Origin: Paraburkholderia sp. BL25I1N1
GTDB lineage: Bacteria > Pseudomonadota > Gammaproteobacteria > Burkholderiales > Burkholderiaceae
Reading direction: 5' to 3'
DNA length: 64,000 nt
NCBI RefSeq assembly: GCF_003002025.1
Contig: NZ_PVZB01000004.1
Coordinates: 186,001 to 250,000, forward strand
Part shown: positions 17,142 through 25,103 of the stretch, piece by piece
Numbering within the stretch: the first letter of the stretch is position 1
Layout: each line of letters opens with the position of its first letter
Position numbers and translations under genes: made by a program
Notes under the pieces: model-generated
Told to the model about the DNA's origin: nothing
The model's input: the letters and a program-made list of their open reading frames with translations, nothing else
The model's database searches: none

Positions 17142-18246
17142 TTAGACGCCCTGTTTCAGGCTGGCGCTGATGAACGGATCGAGGTCGCCGTCGAGCACGC
17201 TCTTGGTATTGCTGATTTCGACGTTGGTGCGCAGATCCTTGATACGGCTGTTGTCCAGCACGTACGAGCGGATCTGATGGCCCCAGCCCACATCGGTCTT
17301 GCCGGCTTCGAGCTTGTCCTGCTCTTCCTGACGCTTGCGGATTTCCGCTTCGTACAGGCGCGATTTCAGCATGGCCATGGCTTCGGCGCGGTTGCGGTGC
17401 TGCGAACGGTCGTTCTGGCACTGCACGACGATGCCCGACGGTATGTGCGTGATACGCACCGCGGAGTCGGTCTTGTTGATGTGCTGACCGCCCGCGCCGG
17501 ACGCGCGGTACGTGTCGATACGCAGATCGGCCGGGTTGATGTCGACTTCGATCGAGTCGTCGATTTCCGGGTACACGAACACCGACGAGAACGACGTATG
17601 ACGGCCGCCCGACGAGTCGAACGGCGACTTGCGCACGAGGCGGTGCACACCGGTTTCGGTGCGCAGGAAGCCGTACGCGTATTCGCCTTCGATCTTGATG
17701 GTGGCGTTCTTGATGCCCGCGACGTCGCCGTCGGTCTGTTCCAGCACTTCGGTCTTGAAGCCCTTGCGCTCGCAGTAGCGCAGATACTGGCGCAGCAGCA
17801 TGGACGCCCAGTCGCACGCCTCGGTGCCGCCGGCGCCGGCCTGGATGTCCAGGAAGGCATTGTTCGGATCCGCCGGGTTCGCGAACATGCGGCGGAATTC
17901 CATGTCGGCGACACGCTGTTCGATGCCTTGCGCGTCGGCTTCGCAGGCGAGGAGGGTTTCCTCGTCGTCTTCCTCGCGGGCCATGTCGAACAGGTCCTGC
18001 GCGTCGCGCAGGTCGTTATCGAGCGACGTGAGTTTGCCGACGGTGTCGTCGAGCAGCTTCTTTTCCCGGCCGAGAGCCTGGGCGTGCTTCGAGTCGTTCC
18101 AGACGTCCGGGTCTTCGAGTTCCCGGTTGACTTCGATTAGACGCAGTGCTTTGTCGTCGTAGTCAAAGATACCCCCGTAGCGAGTCCGCGCGATTGCGCA
18201 GGTCCGCCAGTGAGGCTTCGATCGCGTTGAGACGTTCCGCTTCCAT
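17142..18246 (-). CDS. prfB: Peptide chain release factor RF2, with programmed +1 frameshift
   Basis: RF2 recognises UGA and UAA. Translation from the ATG at 18246 reads 27 codons ([20 protein letters not shown]...) to an in-frame TGA at 18163-18165. The recoding site is intact: a GGGGG Shine-Dalgarno-like run, TAT, then CTTTGAC. Slippage at CTT skips the T at 18165 and continues [19 protein letters not shown] to 17142, giving 367 residues. The GGQ motif ([11 protein letters not shown]) and the stop-codon-reading SPF ([10 protein letters not shown]) are present. RF2 thus limits its own synthesis when abundant. A single-frame call starting elsewhere would give a wrong N-terminus. lysS follows in the same direction. 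Confidence 0.96.
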
Positions 18247-18278
18247 GTCGATCTTTTATAGCTTCGTAAAAAGGGGAA

Positions 18279-18284
18279 ATTATA
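18279..18284 (-). promoter_or_regulatory. -10 element of prfB
   Basis: TATAAT on the minus strand lies 33 bases ahead of the prfB ATG. The -35 region is GC-rich and not recognisable. Confidence 0.5.
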
Positions 18285-18299
18285 GCCGATCGGCACGCC

Positions 18300-18492
18300 G
18301 CGCCGGAGGCTGTTGAGCGATCCGGCGCGTGTTGGCGGTTGATTTTGCGGAGATTTTCGAGGTTTTCGGTGCGGCGACGCCGGCGCGGTCCGCAGGTCGC
18401 CTGACGCGCCGGCGTCGACTCATCGGCTGCATTCGTCGCGTGAAGTCTGCGCGCCAGTTCGCGATTGCAACGCGCCCGGTTCAACCGGGCTT
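18300..18492 (-). other. Structured interval between recJ and prfB
   Basis: Three inverted repeats lie in this gene-free stretch: 18300-18307 with 18321-18328 (8 bp), 18376-18387 with 18415-18426 (12 bp, perfect, 27-base loop) and 18476-18483 with 18485-18492 (GCCCGGTT/AACCGGGC sharing a tiny loop). They may form the recJ 3' end, or an RNA of their own. Confidence 0.45.
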
Positions 18493-18506
18493 TTCAATTG
18501 GCCACC

Positions 18507-20213
18507 TTAGCTCGCCGCGTGCTCGACGATCAGTTGCACGCGCGAGACGCCGTTCCACGTGTCGCTTGCGAGGCGATAGGCGACCGTGGTGCGCGCGGGC
18601 AGGGTGTCGGTGTGATTGAACCAGATCGCGTTGAAACGCTGGCGTCCGCGCACGAGTTGCAGCTTCAGGTGCTTGTCCTTCACGAGCGCCTGCGAGGCGA
18701 TGTCGAATTCGCCTGAAAACACCGGTGCCGGAAAGCCCTGGCCCCACACGGCGGCGTCGAGCATTTCGACGAATTGCGGCGTGAAGTACGCGTCTTCCAG
18801 TTCGCCATCGGTTTCCACGGTGCGCGAGAGCGCGTCTTCGGAGAGCCATTCCCGGCCGACCGCTTCGAACGCCGCGGTGAAGCGCGGCACGTCGGCGGCG
18901 GCGAGCGTGAGGCCCGCAGCCATTGCGTGGCCGCCGAATTTGACGATCAGGCCCGGTTCGCGCTTCGAAATCAGGTCGAGCGCGTCGCGCAGATGGAAGC
19001 CCGAGATGGAGCGGCCCGAACCTTTGACGGTCTGGCCGCTGTCGTCGGCGAGCGCGAAGGTGAATGAGGGCCGGTGGAATTTTTCCTTCAATCGGCCGGC
19101 GACGATGCCGATCACGCCCTGATGCCAGCTCGGATTGAACAGCGTGATGGTGGTCGCGCCATCGGGATTGATCGCCGAGAGGTCTTCGAGCGCCTGCTGC
19201 TGCATGCCGGCTTCGATCTCGCGGCGTTCGCGGTTCATCGTGTCCAGTTGCTGCGCGAGATCCCATGCGCGGCCGATGTCGTCGGTAGTCAGGCATTCGA
19301 TCCCGAGCGACATGTCCGACAGCCGTCCCGCCGCGTTCAGGCGCGGCCCGAGCGCGAAGCCGAGGTCGAAGCCCGATGCATTGCGGGCGTCGCGCGCGGC
19401 AGCGCGAAACAATGCCGCGATGCCCGGCTGCATCTTGCCTTTGCGGATGCGCTGCAAACCTTGCGCGACCAGCACGCGATTATTGCCGTCGAGCTTGACC
19501 ACGTCCGCGACCGTGCCGAGCGCGACCAGATCGAGCAGGCCGTCGAGGCGCGGTTCGGGAAACGCGTCGTTGAAGGCGCCACGTCGGCGCAATTCCGCGC
19601 GCAATGCCAGCAGCACATAAAACATCACGCCGACGCCGGCGATGCACTTGCTAGGGAACGTACAGCCCGGCTGGTTCGGATTGACGATCGCGCGCGCGGC
19701 CGGCAGTTCGTCGCCGGGCAGATGGTGATCGGTAACCAGCACGTCGATGCCGAGCGCGTTGGCCGCCTCCACCCCATCGACGCTGGCGATGCCGTTGTCC
19801 ACCGTGATCAGCAGATCCGGTTTGCCCGACGCATTGCGGGCCGCCAGCGCGACGATCTCCGGCGTCAGACCGTAGCCGTACTCGAAACGGTTCGGCACCA
19901 GATACTCGATCCGGCCGCCGAACATGCGCAGGCCGCGCACGGCGACCGCGCAGGCGGTGGCGCCGTCGCAGTCGTAGTCGGCGACCACCAGCATGCGGCG
20001 GTTCTGCTGGATCGCGTCGGCGAGCAAGGCGGCGGCGTCTTCGCAACCCTTGAGCGCGACCGGCGGCACGAGCCGCGCGAGGCCGGTTTCGATTTCGTCA
20101 GGCATGCACACGCCGCGCGATGCGTACAGGCGCGCGAGCACCGGATGCAGGCCGTGGCGCGTGAGGATTTCGGCGTCGACGGGAGAACAGGCGCGCGTAA
20201 CGATTCGAGTCAT
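18507..20213 (-). CDS. recJ: Single-stranded-DNA-specific exonuclease RecJ
   Basis: A 568-residue 5'-3' ssDNA exonuclease used in recombination and mismatch repair. DHH-family motifs are intact: VADYDCDGATACAVA (motif I), LITVDNGIAS, and VTDHHLPGDELP (motif III, the DHH itself). The DHHA1 domain carries KFGGHAMAAGLTL near residue 423, and an OB-fold ends the protein. The ATG at 20213 (MTRIVTRACSP) is preferred; a TTG at 20273 would add 20 residues encoded by a tandem repeat. The preceding gene ends 64 bases upstream, so the two are probably cotranscribed. Confidence 0.96.
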   Translation of the reverse strand: MTRIVTRACSPVDAEILTRHGLHPVLARLYASRGVCMPDEIETGLARLVPPVALKGCEDAAALLADAIQQNRRMLVVADYDCDGATACAVAVRGLRMFGGRIEYLVPNRFEYGYGLTPEIVALAARNASGKPDLLITVDNGIASVDGVEAANALGIDVLVTDHHLPGDELPAARAIVNPNQPGCTFPSKCIAGVGVMFYVLLALRAELRRRGAFNDAFPEPRLDGLLDLVALGTVADVVKLDGNNRVLVAQGLQRIRKGKMQPGIAALFRAAARDARNASGFDLGFALGPRLNAAGRLSDMSLGIECLTTDDIGRAWDLAQQLDTMNRERREIEAGMQQQALEDLSAINPDGATTITLFNPSWHQGVIGIVAGRLKEKFHRPSFTFALADDSGQTVKGSGRSISGFHLRDALDLISKREPGLIVKFGGHAMAAGLTLAAADVPRFTAAFEAVGREWLSEDALSRTVETDGELEDAYFTPQFVEMLDAAVWGQGFPAPVFSGEFDIASQALVKDKHLKLQLVRGRQRFNAIWFNHTDTLPARTTVAYRLASDTWNGVSRVQLIVEHAAS

Positions 20214-20225
20214 TCGGAGAGGCCG

Positions 20226-20272
20226 CGTGTCATTTGTTGAATCATTCGTTGAATCATTCGTTGAGTCATGCA
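20226..20272 (-). repeat. 12-bp tandem repeat just ahead of recJ
   Basis: Two identical units of TTGAATCATTCG (20237-20248, 20249-20260) are flanked by degenerate units at 20226-20236 and 20261-20272. The array fills the gap between the upstream gene and the recJ start. Confidence 0.85.
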
Positions 20273-20277
20273 ATCAG

Positions 20278-21384
20278 TTATTCGATGAAGAGCGAGGCGA
20301 GCACACGCCGCCGCCAGAATTTACGCAGGTCGCCGCGCGTGACCGAGAGCGTGACCGAGCCGGTGTCGCCGCACAAGGTCAGGCCGAGTTCGGCCAGATC
20401 GCCGGATTGCAGCGCGGCGAGCGCCGGTTCGAACCAGTCGATCTGCATGGCGGCGAACGCGTCGTTCCAGCGCGCCCAATCCTGCTCGATGTAGGGCGCG
20501 GAGAATGGATCGAGTTCGACCAGCGTGATGCTCGCGCCCGCGTGCGTGGCGCCGTTCGCACTGCCCGCGAGCGACGCCAGCGCGCCGAACGAGGCCGGCG
20601 GCGTGCCGGCCGCAACTCCGGCGGTCAGCGCAAGACCGCGCGTAGCGGCTGCATGGGAGAACACGCGTGCGAACGGACTGCGTACCGGCTGGACCGCGCC
20701 CTGCGCGTGAAACCAGATCGAGTTGACGGCCGGCAGGCCGCGCGCCTCGCGCGCTTCGTTGACCGGATGCTCGAACCACGCCATCTGCACTTCGTTCTGC
20801 AGCTTCATCCACGCGCGCGAACGTTCGCCGGAATGCGCCTCGTGTGGCAGCCAGATTTCGATGTTGCGCCCGCTCGCGCGCAACGGCGACGCGCCGGCGA
20901 GCGTGCCGAAGCCGTCGCCCGACAGATACCAGCGCGCGGGCCGCGGCGCTTCGATACGCACGCCGAGTTCCTCGATCAACGGCCGCGCGACGGCGAGCAG
21001 CGCGCCGGCTTCTTCGTCGGACAGGTCGAGCGAGGCCGGGTCGATCAGCACCAGATGATCGTGCGCAATGCGCACGTGTACTGGCTGCACGCAGGCCCAT
21101 GTCGCGGTGCCGGGCTCGCCGCCGTCGGCGCGTAGCATGTAGGGCGCGAGCGGCGCTTCGTCGGCGGCCGCCGCGCCGCTCGGCAGCGCGCCGAACTGGC
21201 GCGCCACCCAGCGCTCGTGCGGCAGCGTGCGCTGAAAGTCTTCACCCACCACGCGCTCCACCAGCGTCGCGCGCGCGATCAGCCGGTCGAGGGCCGGACT
21301 GCGGATGTCGTGAAGGGCGGTGGAGGCGTCCGCTGCGGCGGGCAGCGCGAAGGGCAGGAGAAGATGGAGACGGTTGGCGAGCAT
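20278..21384 (-). CDS. Conserved protein of uncertain function upstream of recJ (phosphoglycerate-mutase-like annotation in relatives)
   Basis: About 368 residues from the ATG at 21384 (MLANRLHLLLPFALPAAADAS); an alternative ATG is at 21396. I recall homologues next to recJ in betaproteobacteria, sometimes named cofactor-independent phosphoglycerate mutase, but I do not see the Ser/metal motifs of that superfamily clearly. Notable segments are LLPFALP, TWACVQPVHVRIAHDHLVLIDPASLDLSDEEA, WYLSGDGFGTLAGASPL, RNIEIWLPHE and NSIWFHAQGAVQPV. The composition is soluble with no membrane segment. TACAAT at 21395-21400 (minus) could be its -10, giving a very short leader. The function should be treated as unknown. 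Confidence 0.8.
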   Translation of the reverse strand: MLANRLHLLLPFALPAAADASTALHDIRSPALDRLIARATLVERVVGEDFQRTLPHERWVARQFGALPSGAAAADEAPLAPYMLRADGGEPGTATWACVQPVHVRIAHDHLVLIDPASLDLSDEEAGALLAVARPLIEELGVRIEAPRPARWYLSGDGFGTLAGASPLRASGRNIEIWLPHEAHSGERSRAWMKLQNEVQMAWFEHPVNEAREARGLPAVNSIWFHAQGAVQPVRSPFARVFSHAAATRGLALTAGVAAGTPPASFGALASLAGSANGATHAGASITLVELDPFSAPYIEQDWARWNDAFAAMQIDWFEPALAALQSGDLAELGLTLCGDTGSVTLSVTRGDLRKFWRRRVLASLFIE

Positions 21385-21546
21385 GATGCTGCGCATTGTA
21401 GGGCAAAGAGTGCGAGTATTCCGACCATCAGCATCCGCATCCGCTCGACGAAGCTCGGCGGCAGCGGACCTCCGGGTTCGCCGCCGGCCGGCCGCCGGAA
21501 CAGCAGCCGCGCGCGGCGGCACCGCGCACATGACGAGGAGACCGGC

Positions 21547-21792
21547 ATGTCGCGTGAACTCAAAACCGAGCAGGAGTTGCTAGCACTGGTCGTCAAGGCG
21601 CTCGATGCAAACCCGGCCACGGCCGGCTGGATCCCGACCGGCTTTCACGAAACGGTGGACGACGAGACGGGCTGCAACTGGGACATCAGTCATCTGCACC
21701 GCGACCGTAAGGACGCCGACGTGCGTGACGCCGCCAACAGTGCCGCCGCGGGCATCATCAACGAGTTGCGCGGGCGTTACAACCTGCGTTAG
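21547..21792 (+). CDS. Small conserved hypothetical protein (81 aa)
   Basis: An 81-residue soluble acidic protein starting MSRELKTEQELLALVVKALD at 21547, with an AGGAG motif six bases upstream. The middle (GFHETVDDETGCNWDISHLHRDR) and the helical C-terminus (ADVRDAANSAAAGIINELRGRYNLR) look like a compact folded domain. I do not recognise a characterised family. It diverges from the recJ-linked gene and precedes lolC by 374 bases. The single Cys and paired His may be incidental. Confidence 0.75.
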   Translation: MSRELKTEQELLALVVKALDANPATAGWIPTGFHETVDDETGCNWDISHLHRDRKDADVRDAANSAAAGIINELRGRYNLR

Positions 21793-22166
21793 ATGCAAGC
21801 GGCGCCGCGCCTGAGGCCCGCACGGCAAAGCCGGCCCGTTTCACGACGGCAGCCGCCGGGTCTGCCTGAGCGCTCGCAGCGGCGTTTCTGTGCAGAGCCC
21901 GGTCCACACTGCCTTTGCGCGAGCGGGCCGCATTGTATGGCAAACTTCGCGCGTGATTAGTGGTGGCAGCGATGTCGGCAACGGCAGAACCATGCCTCCC
22001 AAACGCCGCGCACCGCGGTGGCGCGCGCATTGCTACGCAACGGCGCGTCGTACCGGAACCATCCGCGTCGCAACGACACCAATGATCACGACGCTCGGGC
22101 CGCACGAAGAGGCGCATCACGCCTTCGTGCGCGGCACAAAGCCGAAAAACGCAGAAAAGGATTCGC
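21793..22166. other. Gene-free interval before lolC
   Basis: No supported gene. A frame at 21890-22234 overlaps the lolC start out of frame and is Arg-rich with no domain, typical of GC-rich spurious frames. No strong promoter or terminator was recognised. Confidence 0.5.
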
Positions 22167-23420
22167 TTGAAATTTCCCTACGAATGGCAGATTGGCTGGC
22201 GCTACACCCGCGCCGGCAAACGCACGACCGGTAACGGCTTCATCTCCTTCATCGCGCTCGTGTCGATGTCGGGCATCGCGCTCGGTGTCGCGGCGCTGAT
22301 CGTCGTGTTGTCCGTGATGAACGGTTTTCAGAAAGAAGTGCGCGACCGCATGCTGTCGGTGCTCGCGCACGTCGAAATCTTTTCGCCGACCGGCTCGATG
22401 CCCAACTGGGAGCTGACCGCGAAGGAAGCCCGCCAGAACAAGGAAGTGATCGGCGCGGCGCCATATGTCGAAGCGCAGGCGTTACTCACGCGCCAGGACG
22501 TGGTGAGCGGGGTGGCGCTGCGCGGCGTGGAGCCGTCGCTGGAGCCGCAGGTATCCGACATCGGTAAGGAGATGAAAGGCGGCAGTCTGAACGCGCTGGT
22601 GCCGGGAGATTTCGGCATTGTGCTGGGCGCCGACCTCGCCACCAATCTCGGTGTGACGGTCAACGACAAGATCACGCTGGTCGCGCCGGAAGGCACCATC
22701 ACACCCGCCGGCATGCTGCCCCGGCTGAAACAGTTCACGGTGGTGGGCATCTTCGAGTCGGGGCACTATGAATACGACAGCACGCTCGCGCTGATCAACA
22801 TCAAGGACGCGCAGGCGCTTTTCCGGCTGCCGGCGCCGACCGGCGTGCGGCTGCGCCTGACCGACATGCAGCGCGCGCCGGAAGTCGCGCATCAGCTTGC
22901 GCGCACGCTGTCCGGCGATTTATACATTCGCGACTGGACGCAGCAGAACAAGACGTGGTTCTCCGCGGTGCAGATCGAAAAACGCATGATGTTCATCATC
23001 CTCACGCTGATCATCGCGGTGGCGGCGTTCAATCTGGTGTCCTCGCTGGTAATGACCGTGACCAACAAGCAGGCCGACATCGCGATTCTGCGCACGCTCG
23101 GCGCGCAGCCCGGCTCGATCATGAAGATTTTCGTGGTGCAGGGCGTGACGATCGGCTTTATCGGCACGGCGACCGGCGTCGCGCTCGGCTGCCTGATCGC
23201 GTGGAGCATTCCGTGGCTCGTGCCCATGATCGAGCATCTGCTCGGCGTGCAGTTTCTGCCGCCGTCGGTGTATTTCATCAGCGAACTGCCGTCCGAACTG
23301 GTTCCGGCCGACGTCGCGCGAATCGGCGTGATCGCCTTCGTGATGTCCGCGCTGGCCACGTTGTACCCGAGCTGGCGTGGTGCCAAAGTCCGTCCCGCGG
23401 AGGCACTGCGCTATGAATGA
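22167..23420 (+). CDS. lolC: Lipoprotein-releasing ABC transporter permease (LolC/LolE family)
   Basis: A 417-residue inner-membrane permease that, with LolD, extracts outer-membrane lipoproteins and hands them to LolA. It starts at a TTG (22167) with AAAAGG upstream; the family N-terminus [18 protein letters not shown] confirms this. The first membrane helix is about residues 25-50 ([30 protein letters not shown]), followed by a large periplasmic domain and three C-terminal helices (from about residue 272), the MacB/FtsX topology. Only one permease gene is present here, which fits betaproteobacteria with a single LolC/E-type (LolF-like) permease. It overlaps lolD by eight bases. Confidence 0.95.
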   Translation: MKFPYEWQIGWRYTRAGKRTTGNGFISFIALVSMSGIALGVAALIVVLSVMNGFQKEVRDRMLSVLAHVEIFSPTGSMPNWELTAKEARQNKEVIGAAPYVEAQALLTRQDVVSGVALRGVEPSLEPQVSDIGKEMKGGSLNALVPGDFGIVLGADLATNLGVTVNDKITLVAPEGTITPAGMLPRLKQFTVVGIFESGHYEYDSTLALINIKDAQALFRLPAPTGVRLRLTDMQRAPEVAHQLARTLSGDLYIRDWTQQNKTWFSAVQIEKRMMFIILTLIIAVAAFNLVSSLVMTVTNKQADIAILRTLGAQPGSIMKIFVVQGVTIGFIGTATGVALGCLIAWSIPWLVPMIEHLLGVQFLPPSVYFISELPSELVPADVARIGVIAFVMSALATLYPSWRGAKVRPAEALRYE

Positions 23421-24156
23421 CCGTTCCGCTAACTTATCCATGGCTTCTTCCGACACCGTGCCGCATCCCTACGTGCTGGAAGCAACCGGCATTTCGAAGT
23501 CGTTCGTGCAGGGCGGTCTGAACGTGACGGTGCTCAACAACACCGAGCTGAGCGTGCGGCGCGGCGAGAAGCTGGCGATTGTCGGCGCCTCGGGGTCGGG
23601 CAAGAGCACGCTGCTGCACGTGCTCGGCGGCCTCGACGATCCGAGCGCCGGCCATGTGTCGGTGATGGGCAAGCCGTTCACCAAGCTCTCCGAGCGCGAA
23701 CGCAATGACCTGCGCAATCGAGCGCTGGGTTTCGTGTATCAGTTCCATCATCTGCTGCCGGAATTCACCGCGCTCGATAACGTCGCGATGCCGCTGCGGA
23801 TTCGCCGCATGACGACCGAAGCATCGCGCCGCGAGGCGCTCGCGGTACTGGAGCGCGTCGGCATGGGGCATCGCGCGAAGCATCGGCCGGGCGAGTTGTC
23901 GGGCGGCGAGCGTCAGCGCGTTGCGATTGCGCGCGCTCTGGTGACTAAACCCGCCTGCGTGCTGGCCGATGAACCGACTGGCAATCTCGACGGCGGCACC
24001 GCCGACACCGTCTTCAACCTGATGCTCGAACTGTCGCAAACGCTCGACACGAGCTTCGTGATCGTCACGCATGATCCCGAACTCGCGGGACGTTGCGACC
24101 GCATCATGCGGCTGCGCGACGGCGTGCTGCACGAAGAGCCGCCGGTGCCGGTTTAA
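23413..24156 (+). CDS. lolD: Lipoprotein-releasing system ATP-binding protein LolD
   Basis: A 247-residue ABC ATPase that powers lipoprotein release. Walker A is GASGSGKST, the signature is [15 protein letters not shown], Walker B is [11 protein letters not shown] and the H-loop is VTHDPE. The [13 protein letters not shown] and [17 protein letters not shown] segments are typical of LolD. The start at 23413 overlaps the lolC stop (ATGAATGA), implying translational coupling. tatD begins 47 bases later. Confidence 0.96.
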   Translation: MNDRSANLSMASSDTVPHPYVLEATGISKSFVQGGLNVTVLNNTELSVRRGEKLAIVGASGSGKSTLLHVLGGLDDPSAGHVSVMGKPFTKLSERERNDLRNRALGFVYQFHHLLPEFTALDNVAMPLRIRRMTTEASRREALAVLERVGMGHRAKHRPGELSGGERQRVAIARALVTKPACVLADEPTGNLDGGTADTVFNLMLELSQTLDTSFVIVTHDPELAGRCDRIMRLRDGVLHEEPPVPV

Positions 24157-24203
24157 ATGGCCCGCCTTCGTTTGCCGATGTTGCGCCGTTAGCGAGGCAT
24201 GTC

Positions 24204-24992
24204 ATGTGGATCGATACGCACTGTCATCTCGACGCATCGGAATTCGACGCCGACCGCGCGGAAGTCGCGGCGGCGGCGCACCGCGCGGGCGTGGGGCGAA
24301 TCGTGATTCCGGCGATCGGGCGGCAGAATTTCGCGGCGGTGCGTGAACTGGCACGCCAGGTTGAGGGCGGTGCGTACGCGCTTGGCATTCATCCATTGTT
24401 CACGCCTCGCGCGCAGGAAAGCGATCTCGATCTGCTGCGCATGGAAATCGAGGCGAGTCTCGATGATCCGCTGTTTGTCGGCATCGGCGAGATCGGACTC
24501 GATTATTTCGTCGACGGTCTCGACGACGCGCGCCAGCAATTCTTCTACAACGGCCAGTTGCAGATCGCCCGTGAGTTCGATCTGCCGGTGATTTGCCATG
24601 TGCGCAAATCGCAGGATCAGGTGATCAAGGGACTGCGGCGGCATCAGATTCATCGCGGCATCGCGCATGCGTTCAACGGCAGTTTTCAGCAGGCTCAGGC
24701 GTATATCGATCAGGGCATGCATCTCGGCTTCGGCGGCAACCTGACTTTCGAGCGCGCACGGCAGATTCGCCGTCTTGCCGAGCAGTTGCCGTTCGACGCG
24801 CTGGTCGTCGAAACCGATGCGCCGGACATCGCGCCGTCGTGGATCTACAAGCAGCGCAACACGCCGGAGCAGATTCCCGCAATCGGCGCGGGCCTCGCGC
24901 AGCTACGCGGCATGGCCGCCGACGAAGCCGCCCTAGGCACAACGGCTAACGCGCTCGCCGCGCTGCCTCGGCTGGCACTTTCCTCTGCATAA
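24204..24992 (+). CDS. tatD: TatD family metal-dependent hydrolase (DNase)
   Basis: A 262-residue TIM-barrel amidohydrolase-type nuclease. Metal ligands are visible: T-H-C-H (H6, H8) at the N-terminus, the GEIGLDYF glutamate, CHVRKSQD, AHAFNGSF and VVETDAPDIAP. Members act as 3'-5' exonucleases in DNA repair or RNA turnover; the true substrate of this copy is not evident. The ATG at 24204 gives the canonical MWIDTHCHLD start. It follows lolD closely and precedes comEC, so the four genes may be one unit. Confidence 0.94.
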   Translation: MWIDTHCHLDASEFDADRAEVAAAAHRAGVGRIVIPAIGRQNFAAVRELARQVEGGAYALGIHPLFTPRAQESDLDLLRMEIEASLDDPLFVGIGEIGLDYFVDGLDDARQQFFYNGQLQIAREFDLPVICHVRKSQDQVIKGLRRHQIHRGIAHAFNGSFQQAQAYIDQGMHLGFGGNLTFERARQIRRLAEQLPFDALVVETDAPDIAPSWIYKQRNTPEQIPAIGAGLAQLRGMAADEAALGTTANALAALPRLALSSA

Positions 24993-25103
24993 TTAAGCCC
25001 GATGGTCTGAGTGGTTCGCGCCGGGCGATACCCACGCCTGGCGGGCTCGCTCACGCCTGCGCGCCGGGTGGTCCATCGTCCGGCGATTGCTGGCGGAGGG
25101 CGG

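Noticed and set aside
20214..20273. RecJ N-terminal extension of STND repeats from a TTG codon
   Set aside because: The ATG at 20213 gives the family N-terminus, while the extension is encoded by a tandem DNA repeat and is not RecJ-like.
21890..22234. Possible 114-residue gene ahead of lolC
   Set aside because: It overlaps the lolC start out of frame, is Arg-rich and has no ribosome binding site or domain.
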